From Caldilineaceae bacterium (GTDB taxonomy: Bacteria > Chloroflexota > Anaerolineae > Caldilineales > Caldilineaceae), in contig JACKBC010000001.1 in assembly GCA_020634755.1 (NCBI GenBank), positions 248,001 through 312,000 on the forward strand: 64,000 nucleotides of DNA, in the 5' to 3' direction. The translations under genes were made by a program, and so were the position numbers. Each line of letters begins with the position of its first letter. Positions within the stretch are counted from its first letter, which is position 1. Below are positions 1-8,543 of the stretch, in pieces. The notes under the pieces were generated by a model that saw nothing but the letters and a program-made list of their open reading frames with translations, made no database searches and was not told the DNA's origin.

Positions 1-1338
1 CAGCGCGGCCCGCTCCAACGCTTCGGTCAAGCGGAAGCCGCGCGTGTTTTCGGGCGCCAACACAGCCACCGTTCGCGCCATGTTGTTGGGCAACCAACGT
101 TTGAGGCTGGTCACCACCACGCTGATCTCCTCGTCGGGCGTCAGCTCACGGTTAAACACGTAAAGCGGCGGCTCGCCTGGCTCCGGGTTGGGCTGTGGGT
201 CGCCCGGCGGCGTGGGCTGGATGTGCGGCAGCGCCAGCGCATCACCCTGGCCCAACACCGGATGCTCATTCATAGACCAGTCGATGAGAAAATTGGCGGC
301 GTCAATAATGGGCAGTGCACAGCGACCCGAATTGGGCAGGTCGCGGGCGCCCGCCGGATACTGTTCCATAAAGGCGCGCAAGAAGCGGGTGTTGGCGCTG
401 GTAAAGGTCGTGTTAATGGCCTGGTTGGGATCGCCCACACGCACCCAGTTGCTGTGGCGAGCAGTAAGCAATTGCAACATCCGCTCTTGCAGCGCGCTCG
501 AGTCTTGCGCCTCATCCTCCAGCACATAGGGCCAACGATCCTGCAGGCGGGCCAGATAGTCGGGGTCGGCATCTAAGGCTTGCAGCGCCAGCACAATCAG
601 GTCGTCAAAGTCCACCGCGCCGCGCATAAAAAGGCTGCGCTGATAGTCGGCATAAATGTGCAGCGCAAAGTCGAGCAGCGGCCACGCGCCGGACTGGGCA
701 TTGAGCTTGGCCTGCAACTCAAAGGGCGGCGTGCGCAGCTCTTTGGCAATACGAATGGCGGCGTTGGCAATGTCGATGGCGTCGTCAAAAACGTAGCGCT
801 CTATGCGCCGGAAGTTCTGCAAATAGTCGGGTTGGATGTAGGCGCTAAAGGCATCGGGATTTTGCTGCACGTAGGCAATCACGGCGTCGCGCTTAATTTC
901 GTTTGCCGTGCGCTCATCCACAATGTCAAAACTTTCGCTGAGCCCCACGAGCCCGGGCCGCTCGCGCACAATGTCGTGGGCCAGCCCGTGCAGCGTACGC
1001 ACGCGGTAGCCCACGCCGGGCAGCAAGCCACGCTCTTGGCGCAAGAAGTTGGCAATGCGGCTGCGGAAGTTTTCCACGGCGCTGTTGGTAAAAGTAACCA
1101 CCAGCACTTCGCGATCATCCAGCCGCCCTTGGCCCGCCAACCGCTCCACCAATCGTGCGGCCAGCAGGCTCAGCGTAAACGTTTTGCCACTGCCCGGCAC
1201 GGCGCTAATGCCCATGGGGCCGCCGGCATAGTCGAGAATACGCTGTTGGGCGGGACGCGGGGTAAAGGCATTTACGATGCTTCCACCGGGCTCAGCACCA
1301 GTTTCAGATGTACGATTTACGATTGGTTCGTTGTCCAT
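1..1338 (-). CDS. UvrD/Rep-family ATP-dependent DNA helicase, C-terminus off the left edge
   Basis: The minus strand is open from an ATG at 1338 to the window edge, giving 446 residues of an incomplete superfamily 1A helicase that would unwind DNA 3' to 5' in repair or replication restart. A Q-motif-like stretch (FTPRPAQQ) is near residue 25, Walker A AVPGSGKT is at 46-53, motif Ia VTFTNSAVENFRSR is near 80, the Walker B/DEAD-like motif DEAQD is at 274-278, and motif III GDPNQAI is at 302-308. A TAA lies three codons upstream of the ATG, so this is the first possible ATG. The second RecA-like half with motifs V and VI is missing because of the edge. The sequence is more divergent than canonical PcrA or UvrD, so no symbol is given. 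Confidence 0.9.
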   Translation of the reverse strand, partial: MDNEPIVNRTSETGAEPGGSIVNAFTPRPAQQRILDYAGGPMGISAVPGSGKTFTLSLLAARLVERLAGQGRLDDREVLVVTFTNSAVENFRSRIANFLRQERGLLPGVGYRVRTLHGLAHDIVRERPGLVGLSESFDIVDERTANEIKRDAVIAYVQQNPDAFSAYIQPDYLQNFRRIERYVFDDAIDIANAAIRIAKELRTPPFELQAKLNAQSGAWPLLDFALHIYADYQRSLFMRGAVDFDDLIVLALQALDADPDYLARLQDRWPYVLEDEAQDSSALQERMLQLLTARHSNWVRVGDPNQAINTTFTSANTRFLRAFMEQYPAGARDLPNSGRCALPIIDAANFLIDWSMNEHPVLGQGDALALPHIQPTPPGDPQPNPEPGEPPLYVFNRELTPDEEISVVVTSLKRWLPNNMARTVAVLAPENTRGFRLTEALERAAL

Positions 1339-1400
1339 GTGAGTTTATTATGTGAAATTTCTTCGTCTGTGCGCTTGGTCTACAACGCAGAACACTCGAT

Positions 1401-2444
1401 TCAACTGTTGCGCGGCCCACGCTGCAACGTAAGAATCTGCACGCTGACCGTGGTCGAGAGCTGCGTCAGACTGTGCACCCGTTTCTGGTCTTCAGCAGCA
1501 ATATGCCAAGCATTTGGCGTCATGGTCAGCAGATTCTGGAGATCGGTCTGATCCAATGTGATGCGATAACATACTTCGTGCACGTGTGCGGCAGCTTGGC
1601 CATTTTGGCGCGTCGGATACGGCGCAAAGTAGTCGCTAAACTGATGCTCTGTGCGCTGCTGCTTGGCCTGGGCAATGGGCAGTGGCGTCGCGCCCTGCGC
1701 CGTTAATGCCGCGCGCCATTCGTGCAGATGCGCGGCGGTGGGAATGACAACCACCAGAAAGCCCTCGGGCGCCAATACGCGGGCGAATTCAGCCGCATTG
1801 CGCGGGGCAAAAATGTTCAGCAGCAGATCGACCGATTGATCCGCCAGTGGAACCTGCCGGTTAATATTGGCGGCGGCAAACGCGCCCGCTTTGTTTTGCC
1901 CAGCCGCTAAACGCACGGCCTCTTTTGAAATATCCAGACCCACCCCGCGTATGGAGCCAGCCAGATGCTGCATGACCCCGTGCAGATAGAACCCTTCACC
2001 ACAGCCCATATCGGCCACCCAACATGGACGCGTCATTGCGCCATCGGTCATTGTCTCATCTGTCATTGTGCCGTCGGTCATTGCGCCATCACCTGCCGCG
2101 TCCGCCAAGAACCTCTCCGTCAATTCGGTTGTGAACCCAATGCTGTCTCTGAGCGAACGGTTTGGCACAGAGGATTTACGTACAGATACTAAGTGCGCAA
2201 CAATGCGCTTCACGGCGTTCAATATAGCCATGTAGTGGCCGCGCTGCAAAAAGGCGCGCCGGGCGTGCAGCATGGTCTTGTCGTCGCCCAAGTTGTGACT
2301 ATTCTTGTACGACCCCAATAGATTCACATAGCCCGCACGCGCAATATCAAATGAGTGCGCATTGGCACAGAGCAACTGCCGCTCCTGCTGGGTCAACAAG
2401 TTGCCGCATATGGGGCAAATCAAAGGTGCATCGCGAAAGGACAT
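1401..2444 (-). CDS. rlmA: RlmA-type 23S rRNA (guanine-N1) methyltransferase
   Basis: This 347-residue protein begins with the RlmA/TlrB zinc motif: CPICG (C10, C13), then CANAHSFD (C26, H30), followed by ARAGYVNLL and the GDDKTMLHARRAFL signature. A Rossmann methyltransferase core follows with motif I VADMGCGEGFYLHG. The family methylates a guanine in helix 35 of 23S rRNA using S-adenosylmethionine. The protein is longer than usual family members because of an insertion between the zinc domain and motif I. That insertion contains four pentapeptides of the DGAMT type encoded by a 15-bp tandem repeat. Which guanine is modified (G745 or G748 type) cannot be told from the sequence. Confidence 0.85.
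   Translation of the reverse strand: MSFRDAPLICPICGNLLTQQERQLLCANAHSFDIARAGYVNLLGSYKNSHNLGDDKTMLHARRAFLQRGHYMAILNAVKRIVAHLVSVRKSSVPNRSLRDSIGFTTELTERFLADAAGDGAMTDGTMTDETMTDGAMTRPCWVADMGCGEGFYLHGVMQHLAGSIRGVGLDISKEAVRLAAGQNKAGAFAAANINRQVPLADQSVDLLLNIFAPRNAAEFARVLAPEGFLVVVIPTAAHLHEWRAALTAQGATPLPIAQAKQQRTEHQFSDYFAPYPTRQNGQAAAHVHEVCYRITLDQTDLQNLLTMTPNAWHIAAEDQKRVHSLTQLSTTVSVQILTLQRGPRNS
2032..2091. repeat. 15-bp tandem repeat inside rlmA (4 copies)
   Basis: Four head-to-tail 15-bp units (gtcattgcgccatcg and variants) start at 2032, 2047, 2062 and 2077. On the minus strand they encode DGAMT, DGTMT, DETMT and DGAMT. As 15 is a multiple of three, unit gain or loss keeps the reading frame. The repeat lies in a family-variable linker before the SAM-binding motif. 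Confidence 0.85.
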
Positions 2445-2514
2445 ATCTGCTTTCTGCCATACTTGGCTCGGTTACAAAACGGATTGGCGTTCCCGTGAAA
2501 TACGCGCTACCGCC

Positions 2515-2588
2515 GACTTTGTTCATGGCCGCTTTGTCATGGCCGACTTTGTTCATGGCCGCTTTGTCATGGCTGCTTTATCATGGCC
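2515..2588. repeat. 30-bp tandem repeat upstream of rlmA and the epimerase
   Basis: Two 30-bp units start at 2515 and 2545 (gactttgttcatggcc then gctttgtcatggcc) and differ at one base. A partial third unit follows from 2575. Each unit is two related halves of 16 and 14 bp, echoing the 15-bp period inside rlmA. The array lies between the divergent rlmA and epimerase genes. No protein is called here. Confidence 0.75.
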
Positions 2589-2681
2589 ACACTGTCACAG
2601 GGCACATTTGCGTCAATGAATATTCATCGCCATAATGATTCAAGTCAGTACTTATTCTCATCAATTATACCAGGAGTTTGC

Positions 2682-3617
2682 ATGAAAGTTTTAGTTACCG
2701 GCGGCGCCGGATTTATTGGCAGCCATGTGGCGGATACGCTATTGGCGGCTGGGCACGACGTGCTCATTTTGGACAATCTGCACACGGGCCACCTAGAAAA
2801 TGTGCCGCCCGCAGCAACCTTTTATCAAGTGGATTTACGCGACGCGAACGCTGTGGCGCAGCTATTCAACGTCCACCAGATTGATGCCATTTGCCATCAG
2901 GGGGCGCTGGCCAACGTGCGCGACAGCATGAACAACCCCGTCCAATATGCTGAAGTCAATGTAATCGGCACGCTGCATCTGCTGGAGCTGGCGCGCAAGC
3001 ATGGCTGCCGCAAGTTCGTCTTTGCCAGCACTGGCGGCGCCGTCTATGGGGAAGGCTACCGTCCGCAGGGCGGCAAGCTGCCATTTACCGAAGAGACATG
3101 GCCCCAACCCAAGGATAACTATGGCGCCAGTAAGCTGGCCATGGAATTCTATATTGACCTCTACAAGCAGAATTATGCTTTAGACTACGTGATCTTCCGC
3201 TATCCCAATGTTTACGGGCCGCGCCAAGATTCGAAAGGCGAAGCCGGCGTGGTCGCCATCTTTGCCGGCGCCATGCTGGCCGGTGAGCCCATCAACATCA
3301 CCGGCGACGGGAAGCAGCAGCGCGATTTTACCTTTGTCAAAGATGTGGCGCGCGCCAATTTGCTGGGGCTGGAGAGCGACGCCAGCGGCATCTTCAACAT
3401 CGGCACAGGCGTCCCCACGAATATTAACACCGTTTATGAAATTCTGGCCGCGGCGGCTGGCTACGAGCGGGCGCCCAATTACATTCCGCGCCCATTGGGC
3501 GAAGTGCTGCAAACCTATTTGGATGCCACAAAGGCCCACACGGTGCTGGGCTGGCAGCCGCAAGTGGCGCTGGCCGATGGACTGCACCAGACGGTCGAAT
3601 GGATGCGAAGAAAGTAG
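2682..3617 (+). CDS. NAD-dependent sugar epimerase, UDP-glucose 4-epimerase-like
   Basis: This 311-residue extended short-chain dehydrogenase begins with the NAD-binding motif VTGGAGFIGSH. It has DLRD near residue 60, the FASTGGAVYGEG active-site strand, and the catalytic YGASK pair. The C-terminal sugar-nucleotide domain includes FNIGTG. The ATG at 2682 is chosen because AGGAG lies at 2672-2676 and the glycine motif follows at once; the frame is open further upstream without homology. The stop TAG lies in the first unit of an 8-bp tandem array. A glycosyltransferase follows, so the product probably supplies a nucleotide sugar for glycan synthesis. The exact substrate is not decided by the sequence. 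Confidence 0.88.
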   Translation: MKVLVTGGAGFIGSHVADTLLAAGHDVLILDNLHTGHLENVPPAATFYQVDLRDANAVAQLFNVHQIDAICHQGALANVRDSMNNPVQYAEVNVIGTLHLLELARKHGCRKFVFASTGGAVYGEGYRPQGGKLPFTEETWPQPKDNYGASKLAMEFYIDLYKQNYALDYVIFRYPNVYGPRQDSKGEAGVVAIFAGAMLAGEPINITGDGKQQRDFTFVKDVARANLLGLESDASGIFNIGTGVPTNINTVYEILAAAAGYERAPNYIPRPLGEVLQTYLDATKAHTVLGWQPQVALADGLHQTVEWMRRK

Positions 3618-3693
3618 AGGAGTAGAGGAGTAGAGGAGTAGAGGAGTAGAAGAGTAGAGGAGTAGAGGAGTAGAGGAGTAGAGGAGTGGAGGA
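3614..3693 (+). repeat. 8-bp tandem array, 10 units (gtagagga)
   Basis: Ten contiguous 8-bp units run from 3614 to 3693. Eight are exact gtagagga; the fifth is gtagaaga and the last gtggagga. The first unit supplies the TAG stop of the epimerase, and the last contains the GTG proposed as start of the glycosyltransferase. Every unit carries Shine-Dalgarno-like GAGGAG. Eight is not a multiple of three, so a change in unit number shifts frame relationships. Confidence 0.95.
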
Positions 3694-4696
3694 GACGCAA
3701 AATCGGGCTGGCGCCAGATGCATCGCCGTGAACGGCTGGTTCTGGAACGAACTGGGCGCAGGCAGTGGGCAATATCTGCACCAACTGCTGGCGTGGATGC
3801 CAGGGCAAGCCGCGCAAACGCAATTTGACGTGTATGTGCCACAACGCGCTGGCAATGATAGGCGAAGCCCAGCTTTTTCAGAAAGCCAGACTTCTGATGC
3901 CGCCAATCTCAACATCATTCCCACGCCGCTGGCCAAGCTGCCGCGCAACTTGGCCAAGCTCTGGTGGGAGCAGGTACAGATGCCGCTGGCTGCCCGCCAC
4001 AGCCGCGCCGACCTGCTTTGGGTTCCCTATTGGGCGGCGCCGCTTTGGCAGCCTTGCCCCACTGCGGTGACGATCCACGACTTGATCCACCTGCTGCTGC
4101 CGGCCTATCGCGGCGGCCGCTTGCAGCAGTTCTATACGGCCCTGGTCGGCCACACGGCGCGGCGGGCGGATGCCATCCTCACCGTCAGCCAGGCCGGCGC
4201 GCGCGACATAGTGCAACATCTGGGCGTGCCCGGTGAAAAGGTACATGTGGTGTATAACGGCATGCACGCCGTGGATGCCCAGGTGCGCGACGCAACCCAT
4301 TTGCAGCAGGTGCGCACAAAGTATAGCTTGCCCGCCCGCTACTTTCTCTATTTGGGCGGCTTTGACGCGCGCAAAAACGTGCAGGCCACGCTACAGGCTT
4401 ATGCCCGCTATCTTGCGCAAGGCGGCGACCCGCAGATTAAAATGGTGATTGCTGGAAAGCTGCCCGCCCAAGATAGTGCCTTTGCCCCCGATCCGCAGCG
4501 AATGGCCGCTGAATTGGGGCTGGCTGAACAGCTCTACTTTTGCGGCTGGGTGGATGAGGCCGATAAACCGGCCATCTATGCGCAGTCCGTGGCCTTCTTT
4601 TTCCCCAGCCTGTACGAAGGATTTGGCCTGATGGTGCTGGAAGCCATGGGCGCTGGTACGCCGGTGGTGACGAGTTCAAGCGGCAACATATCTTAA
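3686..4696 (+). CDS. GT4-family glycosyltransferase, C-terminally truncated
   Basis: The 336-residue product shows the GT-B fold of family 4: N-terminal domain with TIHDLIHLL and ADAILTVSQAGARDI, then the donor domain starting YFLYLGGFDARKN, then FFFPSLYEGFGLMVLEAMGAGTPVV with the donor-binding glutamates. Family members normally continue for 30-60 residues through a PEV.GDAA.. segment and a C-terminal helix. Here the frame stops after SSSGNIS. The final codons read as a decayed GNIPE (CCT to TCT, GAA to TAA), and R1 element copy A begins 3 bp later at 4700. The GTG start is inside the 8-bp array with no upstream alternative. The gene is likely inactive or altered. Confidence 0.8.
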   Translation: MEETQNRAGARCIAVNGWFWNELGAGSGQYLHQLLAWMPGQAAQTQFDVYVPQRAGNDRRSPAFSESQTSDAANLNIIPTPLAKLPRNLAKLWWEQVQMPLAARHSRADLLWVPYWAAPLWQPCPTAVTIHDLIHLLLPAYRGGRLQQFYTALVGHTARRADAILTVSQAGARDIVQHLGVPGEKVHVVYNGMHAVDAQVRDATHLQQVRTKYSLPARYFLYLGGFDARKNVQATLQAYARYLAQGGDPQIKMVIAGKLPAQDSAFAPDPQRMAAELGLAEQLYFCGWVDEADKPAIYAQSVAFFFPSLYEGFGLMVLEAMGAGTPVVTSSSGNIS

Positions 4697-4699
4697 ACT

Positions 4700-4782
4700 C
4701 AGTAGACCGCAACGGTGTTGGCGCAATAGGCGCTAGTCCAGTTTGTTGAATCCGACTCTGTCGTTTGGGATTGCGATCTACC
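4700..4782 (+). repeat. R1 dispersed palindromic element, copy A
   Basis: This is an 83-bp element with imperfect terminal inverted repeats: cagtagaccgcaac on the left, and cggtagatcgcaat when the right end is reverse-complemented. Related copies lie at 40062-40145 (inverted) and 60829-60911. The shared core includes ttgttgaatccgac. It abuts the truncated end of the glycosyltransferase. No coding capacity is seen. Confidence 0.75.
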
Positions 4783-4799
4783 GAAACTGCATTCAGCGC

Positions 4800-5135
4800 T
4801 TATTTAAGAATGTTGTCCATTTCTGTTTGGAAACGTTTTTGCTGCCCAGTTGAGGGAAATGGCACAACAATACCCTTGTTTAAAACAATAAAGCCCCTTG
4901 ATGCCAATCTGTTCTCAAGCAACCGGCAAATATTTGCTTTTACCAAAATTAGCGGTGTTTTTTGCGTTGAATCTATTTTTTCCAGATCGTCTATCAAATT
5001 ATTAAAGTCTGCCAGGATTTTATCGTTTCTTGCTTTTCCCTTCAGCCTATTCACGGGTTTATATGTCGAATCAACCAGAAAGTATCCTCTGCGTTTAAAA
5101 AAAGCTAAACCATCTCTTTTGTCAACTGGTCTAAG
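4800..5135 (-). pseudogene. AT-rich gene remnant, possible C-terminus of a uracil-DNA-glycosylase-like hypothetical protein
   Basis: The minus strand is open from 5135 to a stop at 4800-4802, but there is no good start: only a GTG at 5054 and no ribosome site. The frame reads as the C-terminal part of a protein (…RGYFLVDSTYKPVNR…, then …VPFPSTGQQKRF…). This pattern resembles, from memory only, C-termini of uncharacterised proteins related to the uracil-DNA glycosylase fold. The stretch is visibly richer in A+T than its neighbours and lies between R1 copy A and the end of sppA, suggesting an imported and decayed fragment. Family assignment is weak. Confidence 0.35.
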
Positions 5136-5163
5136 TTATTACTATCGTACCGCGCAATTCCCC

Positions 5164-7110
5164 TTATCCCTCAATCTTCGGTAGATTATCGGCCAGCAAC
5201 CAAACTCGTTCATTGCCCCACAGCGCGGCCCAGTTGCCCTGGGCAATCTCTAGCAGCATCTTCTGCGCTTGCGCCATGTTGCGCACGCCCAGCACCTTTG
5301 CCACGTCGGCCAATGGTTCGGCAGGCAGCTTGTCTTTGGGCGTCGGCAAATTGATCACGCGCACTTGGTCCAAGTTCAGCCCCGCTTCGGTACAGGCCAG
5401 TTCAAGAGCCGTGTGCATATCGCCCACTTCATCCACCAGCCCGTGCGTTTTGGCCTGGGCGCCGGTCCAGACGCGCCCGTTGCATATGGGGTCCAAGCTA
5501 GCGTAATCGAGCTGGCGCCCCGCGGCCACCCGCTCTTTAAATTCGCGGTAAATGTGCTGTACACTTACCTTCATCTGATCCAGCTGTTTGGCGTCCCAAT
5601 GTTTATCTTCGCCCAAGATATCCGCATTGGCGCCGCGCTGTAAGAATTGACGATGCACGCTCACTTTTTGCAGCGCATCTTCTGTGATTGGCTTCATATT
5701 GATCACGCCGATGCTGCCGGTGAGCGTGGCGCTTTGGGCCACAATTTTGGCGCCCGGCGCGGCAATATAGTAGCCACCGCTGGCCGCCACGTTACCCATG
5801 TAGACAATCACCGGCTTTTCCCGGCACAGCAGATCGATCTCGCGCCACATGAGGTCGCTGGCCAGCGCCGAGCCACCCGGAGAATCAATGTGCAGCACCA
5901 CGGCATCCAGCCACTCGTTTTGGCGGGCATCGCGCAGCTGCTGCTGCACGGTCTGGTGCCCCATCTGCTGGCCTCCCACCAGGGGCAGCGGCAAGGGCAA
6001 ATTGCGGCTGCTGCCCATCATAATGGCGCCCTCCAGGCTAATGACGCCGACAGCGCCGCGGCCCGGTTTGCGCAGCGTACGCCAGAGCAGCCGCTTCACC
6101 TTATCGTACGGCTTCAGCGTAGCAGGCTGCTTATTGCGCCCCAGCAGCAGCGGCAACTCATCTTCATAGGCCAACCCGTCAACCAGATCGGCAGCCAGCG
6201 CGCGCTCGGCGCCCAGCGGTGCTTGGTCGATCAGCTCGCAAACCGTCTGTTTGCTCAGCTTGCGCCCCTGGCTAATGGCGCTCACAATGTCGGCAAACAA
6301 ACTATCCAACAGCCAGTTGAACTGGGCGCGGCTCTCATCGCTCATGGTGGCATCGTGAAACATGTCGCCGGCCGTCTTCCAAGGCGCCACGCGCACCACG
6401 TCAAAAGCCACGCCAATCCGCTTGAGCGCATCTTTGAGATAGAGCCCGCCCACGCGCAGCCCCACAATGTTCCATTCGCTCAGCGGCGTCATGTATATGC
6501 GGTCGGCTGCACAGGCTGCTACGTAGCCGGCGGCATTTGTCTCTTCAATGAAAGCCACGATCTGTTTGGGCTGCGGCACATTCATGTGCCGAAAGCGCGT
6601 AAACAAGGCGGCCAAACTTTGCGCTTGGGCCAACGTCAGCGCGGGTGAACGCAATAGAAAGACGACCCCTTTGACGTCGGGATCATCGGCAATCCTGGTC
6701 AGCGCATTCTCCAAATATTCCAGGCTCAACGGCTGCCGGTTGCCAGGCAATAGATCGCGCCACCAGGACGTTTCGGGAATGCGTTCAACCAGCTCGCCAT
6801 GCAGCTCAATCACGGCAAAATCGGCCAGCCGCCGTCGCCACATGCGCCGGCGCAGATTCGAAAGCGTGCAGAGCAAAAAGCGCCACCAAATTGCGAGCAG
6901 CACGCCAATGCCCCTTGCCCCGCGCTCCTTTGAGCGCACGGCGCCCGCCACTTGATCAGATTCAATATGATGTTCGATTTTGGCTGTTTGAGAATCAAGA
7001 TTCTGCGTTATACCGCGGTTGAGATGAGAACTGGCGTTTTCTAATCGCTCAACAGGCATCATGATACGCCGGTGCTCATTCAGAGCTGAGTAAAAATTGT
7101 GAGTATCCAT
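5164..7110 (-). CDS. sppA: Signal peptide peptidase SppA, 67K (protease IV) type
   Basis: Starting from the ATG at 7110 the product is 648 residues, close to the two-domain SppA 67K type. A hydrophobic anchor at about residues 65-85 precedes two tandem ClpP-like S49 domains. In this family a lysine from the first domain and a serine from the second form the catalytic dyad. Candidates are K245 in VAPWKTAGDMF and S444 in GNVAASGGYY. The enzyme degrades cleaved signal peptides at the membrane. The frame stays open to a TTG at 7278, but that would overlap the ald leader, so ATG 7110 (MDTHN) is preferred; ATG 7062 is also possible. The N-terminal 60 residues before the anchor are not conserved in the family. 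Confidence 0.87.
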   Translation of the reverse strand: MDTHNFYSALNEHRRIMMPVERLENASSHLNRGITQNLDSQTAKIEHHIESDQVAGAVRSKERGARGIGVLLAIWWRFLLCTLSNLRRRMWRRRLADFAVIELHGELVERIPETSWWRDLLPGNRQPLSLEYLENALTRIADDPDVKGVVFLLRSPALTLAQAQSLAALFTRFRHMNVPQPKQIVAFIEETNAAGYVAACAADRIYMTPLSEWNIVGLRVGGLYLKDALKRIGVAFDVVRVAPWKTAGDMFHDATMSDESRAQFNWLLDSLFADIVSAISQGRKLSKQTVCELIDQAPLGAERALAADLVDGLAYEDELPLLLGRNKQPATLKPYDKVKRLLWRTLRKPGRGAVGVISLEGAIMMGSSRNLPLPLPLVGGQQMGHQTVQQQLRDARQNEWLDAVVLHIDSPGGSALASDLMWREIDLLCREKPVIVYMGNVAASGGYYIAAPGAKIVAQSATLTGSIGVINMKPITEDALQKVSVHRQFLQRGANADILGEDKHWDAKQLDQMKVSVQHIYREFKERVAAGRQLDYASLDPICNGRVWTGAQAKTHGLVDEVGDMHTALELACTEAGLNLDQVRVINLPTPKDKLPAEPLADVAKVLGVRNMAQAQKMLLEIAQGNWAALWGNERVWLLADNLPKIEG

Positions 7111-7292
7111 GTGGTCATTTTCATCCCATTCGCGCCAATTGGCAAATGCCAAGCCCACCACTTGCCCCAACTTTGGGCTGCTGTTAAACTGTCGTGAAAA
7201 AACAATATGACTACTGATGGCTCTGTGCTGCGCACAACCGTCATCATTCAAGTTTTTATCAATTGCGTTGCCGGTCAAAGGGAGAATACAGC

Positions 7293-8402
7293 ATGATTAT
7301 CGGTCTGCCAAAAGAGATCAAAGATAGCGAAAATCGGGTGGGGATGACGCCGGGCGCGGTCAGTTCGTTGACGCGGCGCCACCATCGCGTATTGGTAGAA
7401 ACAGGGGCCGGGTTGGGCAGCTCGATAGCCGACCAGGAATATCGCGATGCGGGCGCCGAAATTGTGTCCAATGCCGCTGATGCGTGGTCAGCCGATATGG
7501 TGGTCAAAGTGAAAGAGCCGCTGGCAACCGAATATCCATATCTGCGCACAGGGCTGCTGCTCTTTACCTATCTCCATCTGGCCGCCGATGAAAATTTAAC
7601 GCGCGCCATGCTGGAAAGCGGCGTCACCGGCATTGCTTATGAAACTGTAGAAACGCCTGGGCGCAGGTTGCCGCTGCTCATGCCCATGAGCGAAGTGGCG
7701 GGGCGCATGGCCACCCAGGTGGGCGCCTCTTATTTGGAGAGCCACCACGGTGGACGCGGCGTGCTCATGGGCGGCGTGCCGGGAGTGGCCCCCGCCGACG
7801 TAGTGATTTTGGGAGGCGGCACGGTGGGCGCCAATGCGGCCAAAATTGCCGTGGGCATGGGCGCCCAAGTCACCGTGCTGGATCTGAATCACGACCGGCT
7901 CCAGTATCTGGATGACATTTTCGGCGGCCGCTTGCAGACGCGCACCAGCAACGAATATAGCATTGAAGAGACTGTCTTTGAGGCGGATCTGGTCATCGGC
8001 GCCATTTTAATTCCCGGCGGCCGCGCGCCGTGGCTGATCACGCGCGATATGCTGCCCCACATGCGCGATGGTTCGGTCATTATCGACGTGGCCGTCGATC
8101 AGGGCGGCTGTGTGGAAACCAGTCGCCCCACCACCCATTCTAACCCCACCTTTGTCATCGATGGCGTGCTGCACTACTGTGTGGCCAACATGCCCGGCGC
8201 CGTGCCGCGCACTAGCACCTTTGCCCTGGCCAACCAAACCATGTCCTATGCGCTGGAGCTGGCCAACCGCGGGCTGGATGCCGTGCGTGAAAGCCAGCCG
8301 TTGCGCCACGGGCTGAATACGCACCGCGGCAAGTTGACCCATGCGGCGGTGGCCCAGGCATTTGGGTTGGCGTATACCGATCCACTGGTGGCATTGGGAT
8401 AA
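7293..8402 (+). CDS. ald: Alanine dehydrogenase
   Basis: This 369-residue enzyme interconverts L-alanine and pyruvate plus ammonia with NAD. It shows MIIGLPKEIKDSENRVGMTPG at the N-terminus, the conserved lysine region VVKVKEPLATEYPYL, the active-site histidine in TYLHLA, and the Rossmann motif VVILGGGTVGANAA. DVAVDQGGCVETSRPT and VANMPGAVPRTST complete the family signature. Length matches the family. ATG 7293 has AAAGGGAGAA at 7278-7287 and is preferred to an upstream in-frame start at 7263. It diverges from sppA across about 180 bp. The role fits ammonium release from amino acids in a proteolytic heterotroph. Confidence 0.96.
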   Translation: MIIGLPKEIKDSENRVGMTPGAVSSLTRRHHRVLVETGAGLGSSIADQEYRDAGAEIVSNAADAWSADMVVKVKEPLATEYPYLRTGLLLFTYLHLAADENLTRAMLESGVTGIAYETVETPGRRLPLLMPMSEVAGRMATQVGASYLESHHGGRGVLMGGVPGVAPADVVILGGGTVGANAAKIAVGMGAQVTVLDLNHDRLQYLDDIFGGRLQTRTSNEYSIEETVFEADLVIGAILIPGGRAPWLITRDMLPHMRDGSVIIDVAVDQGGCVETSRPTTHSNPTFVIDGVLHYCVANMPGAVPRTSTFALANQTMSYALELANRGLDAVRESQPLRHGLNTHRGKLTHAAVAQAFGLAYTDPLVALG

Positions 8403-8463
8403 TTTTCATCAGCGTTAAACCCTTGGCACAACCGCTGGCGGGCTTGCTATCATCATGGCAACC

Positions 8464-8510
8464 ACCACACAAACACACAAGATTCACAAAACAAATGTGT
8501 ATGTTTGTGG
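8464..8510. other. Imperfect inverted repeat after ald
   Basis: ccacacaaacacaca at 8464-8478 faces tgtgtatgtttgtgg at 8496-8510, an imperfect stem with an 17-nt loop. It is followed by the short palindrome taagatttatctta. No U-run of terminator type follows on the plus strand, so its role is unclear. Confidence 0.45.
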
Positions 8511-8543
8511 CTATTAAGATTTATCTTACATAGCTATTCAGCC

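Noticed and set aside
580..1551. 323-codon plus-strand open frame
   Set aside because: It lies opposite the helicase gene, whose minus-strand frame has clear motifs (AVPGSGKT, DEAQD); the plus frame is a low-complexity shadow rich in His/Gln.
3614..3693. CRISPR array
   Set aside because: The units are 8 bp, contiguous and without spacers; no cas gene is near.
4765..5184. 139-codon plus-strand open frame in the AT-rich island
   Set aside because: Overlaps the more protein-like minus-strand frame, has no ribosome site and shows no recognisable motif.
7111..7278. Longer SppA N-terminus from TTG 7278
   Set aside because: It would run into the ald leader, uses a rare start with no ribosome site, and adds residues not found in the family.
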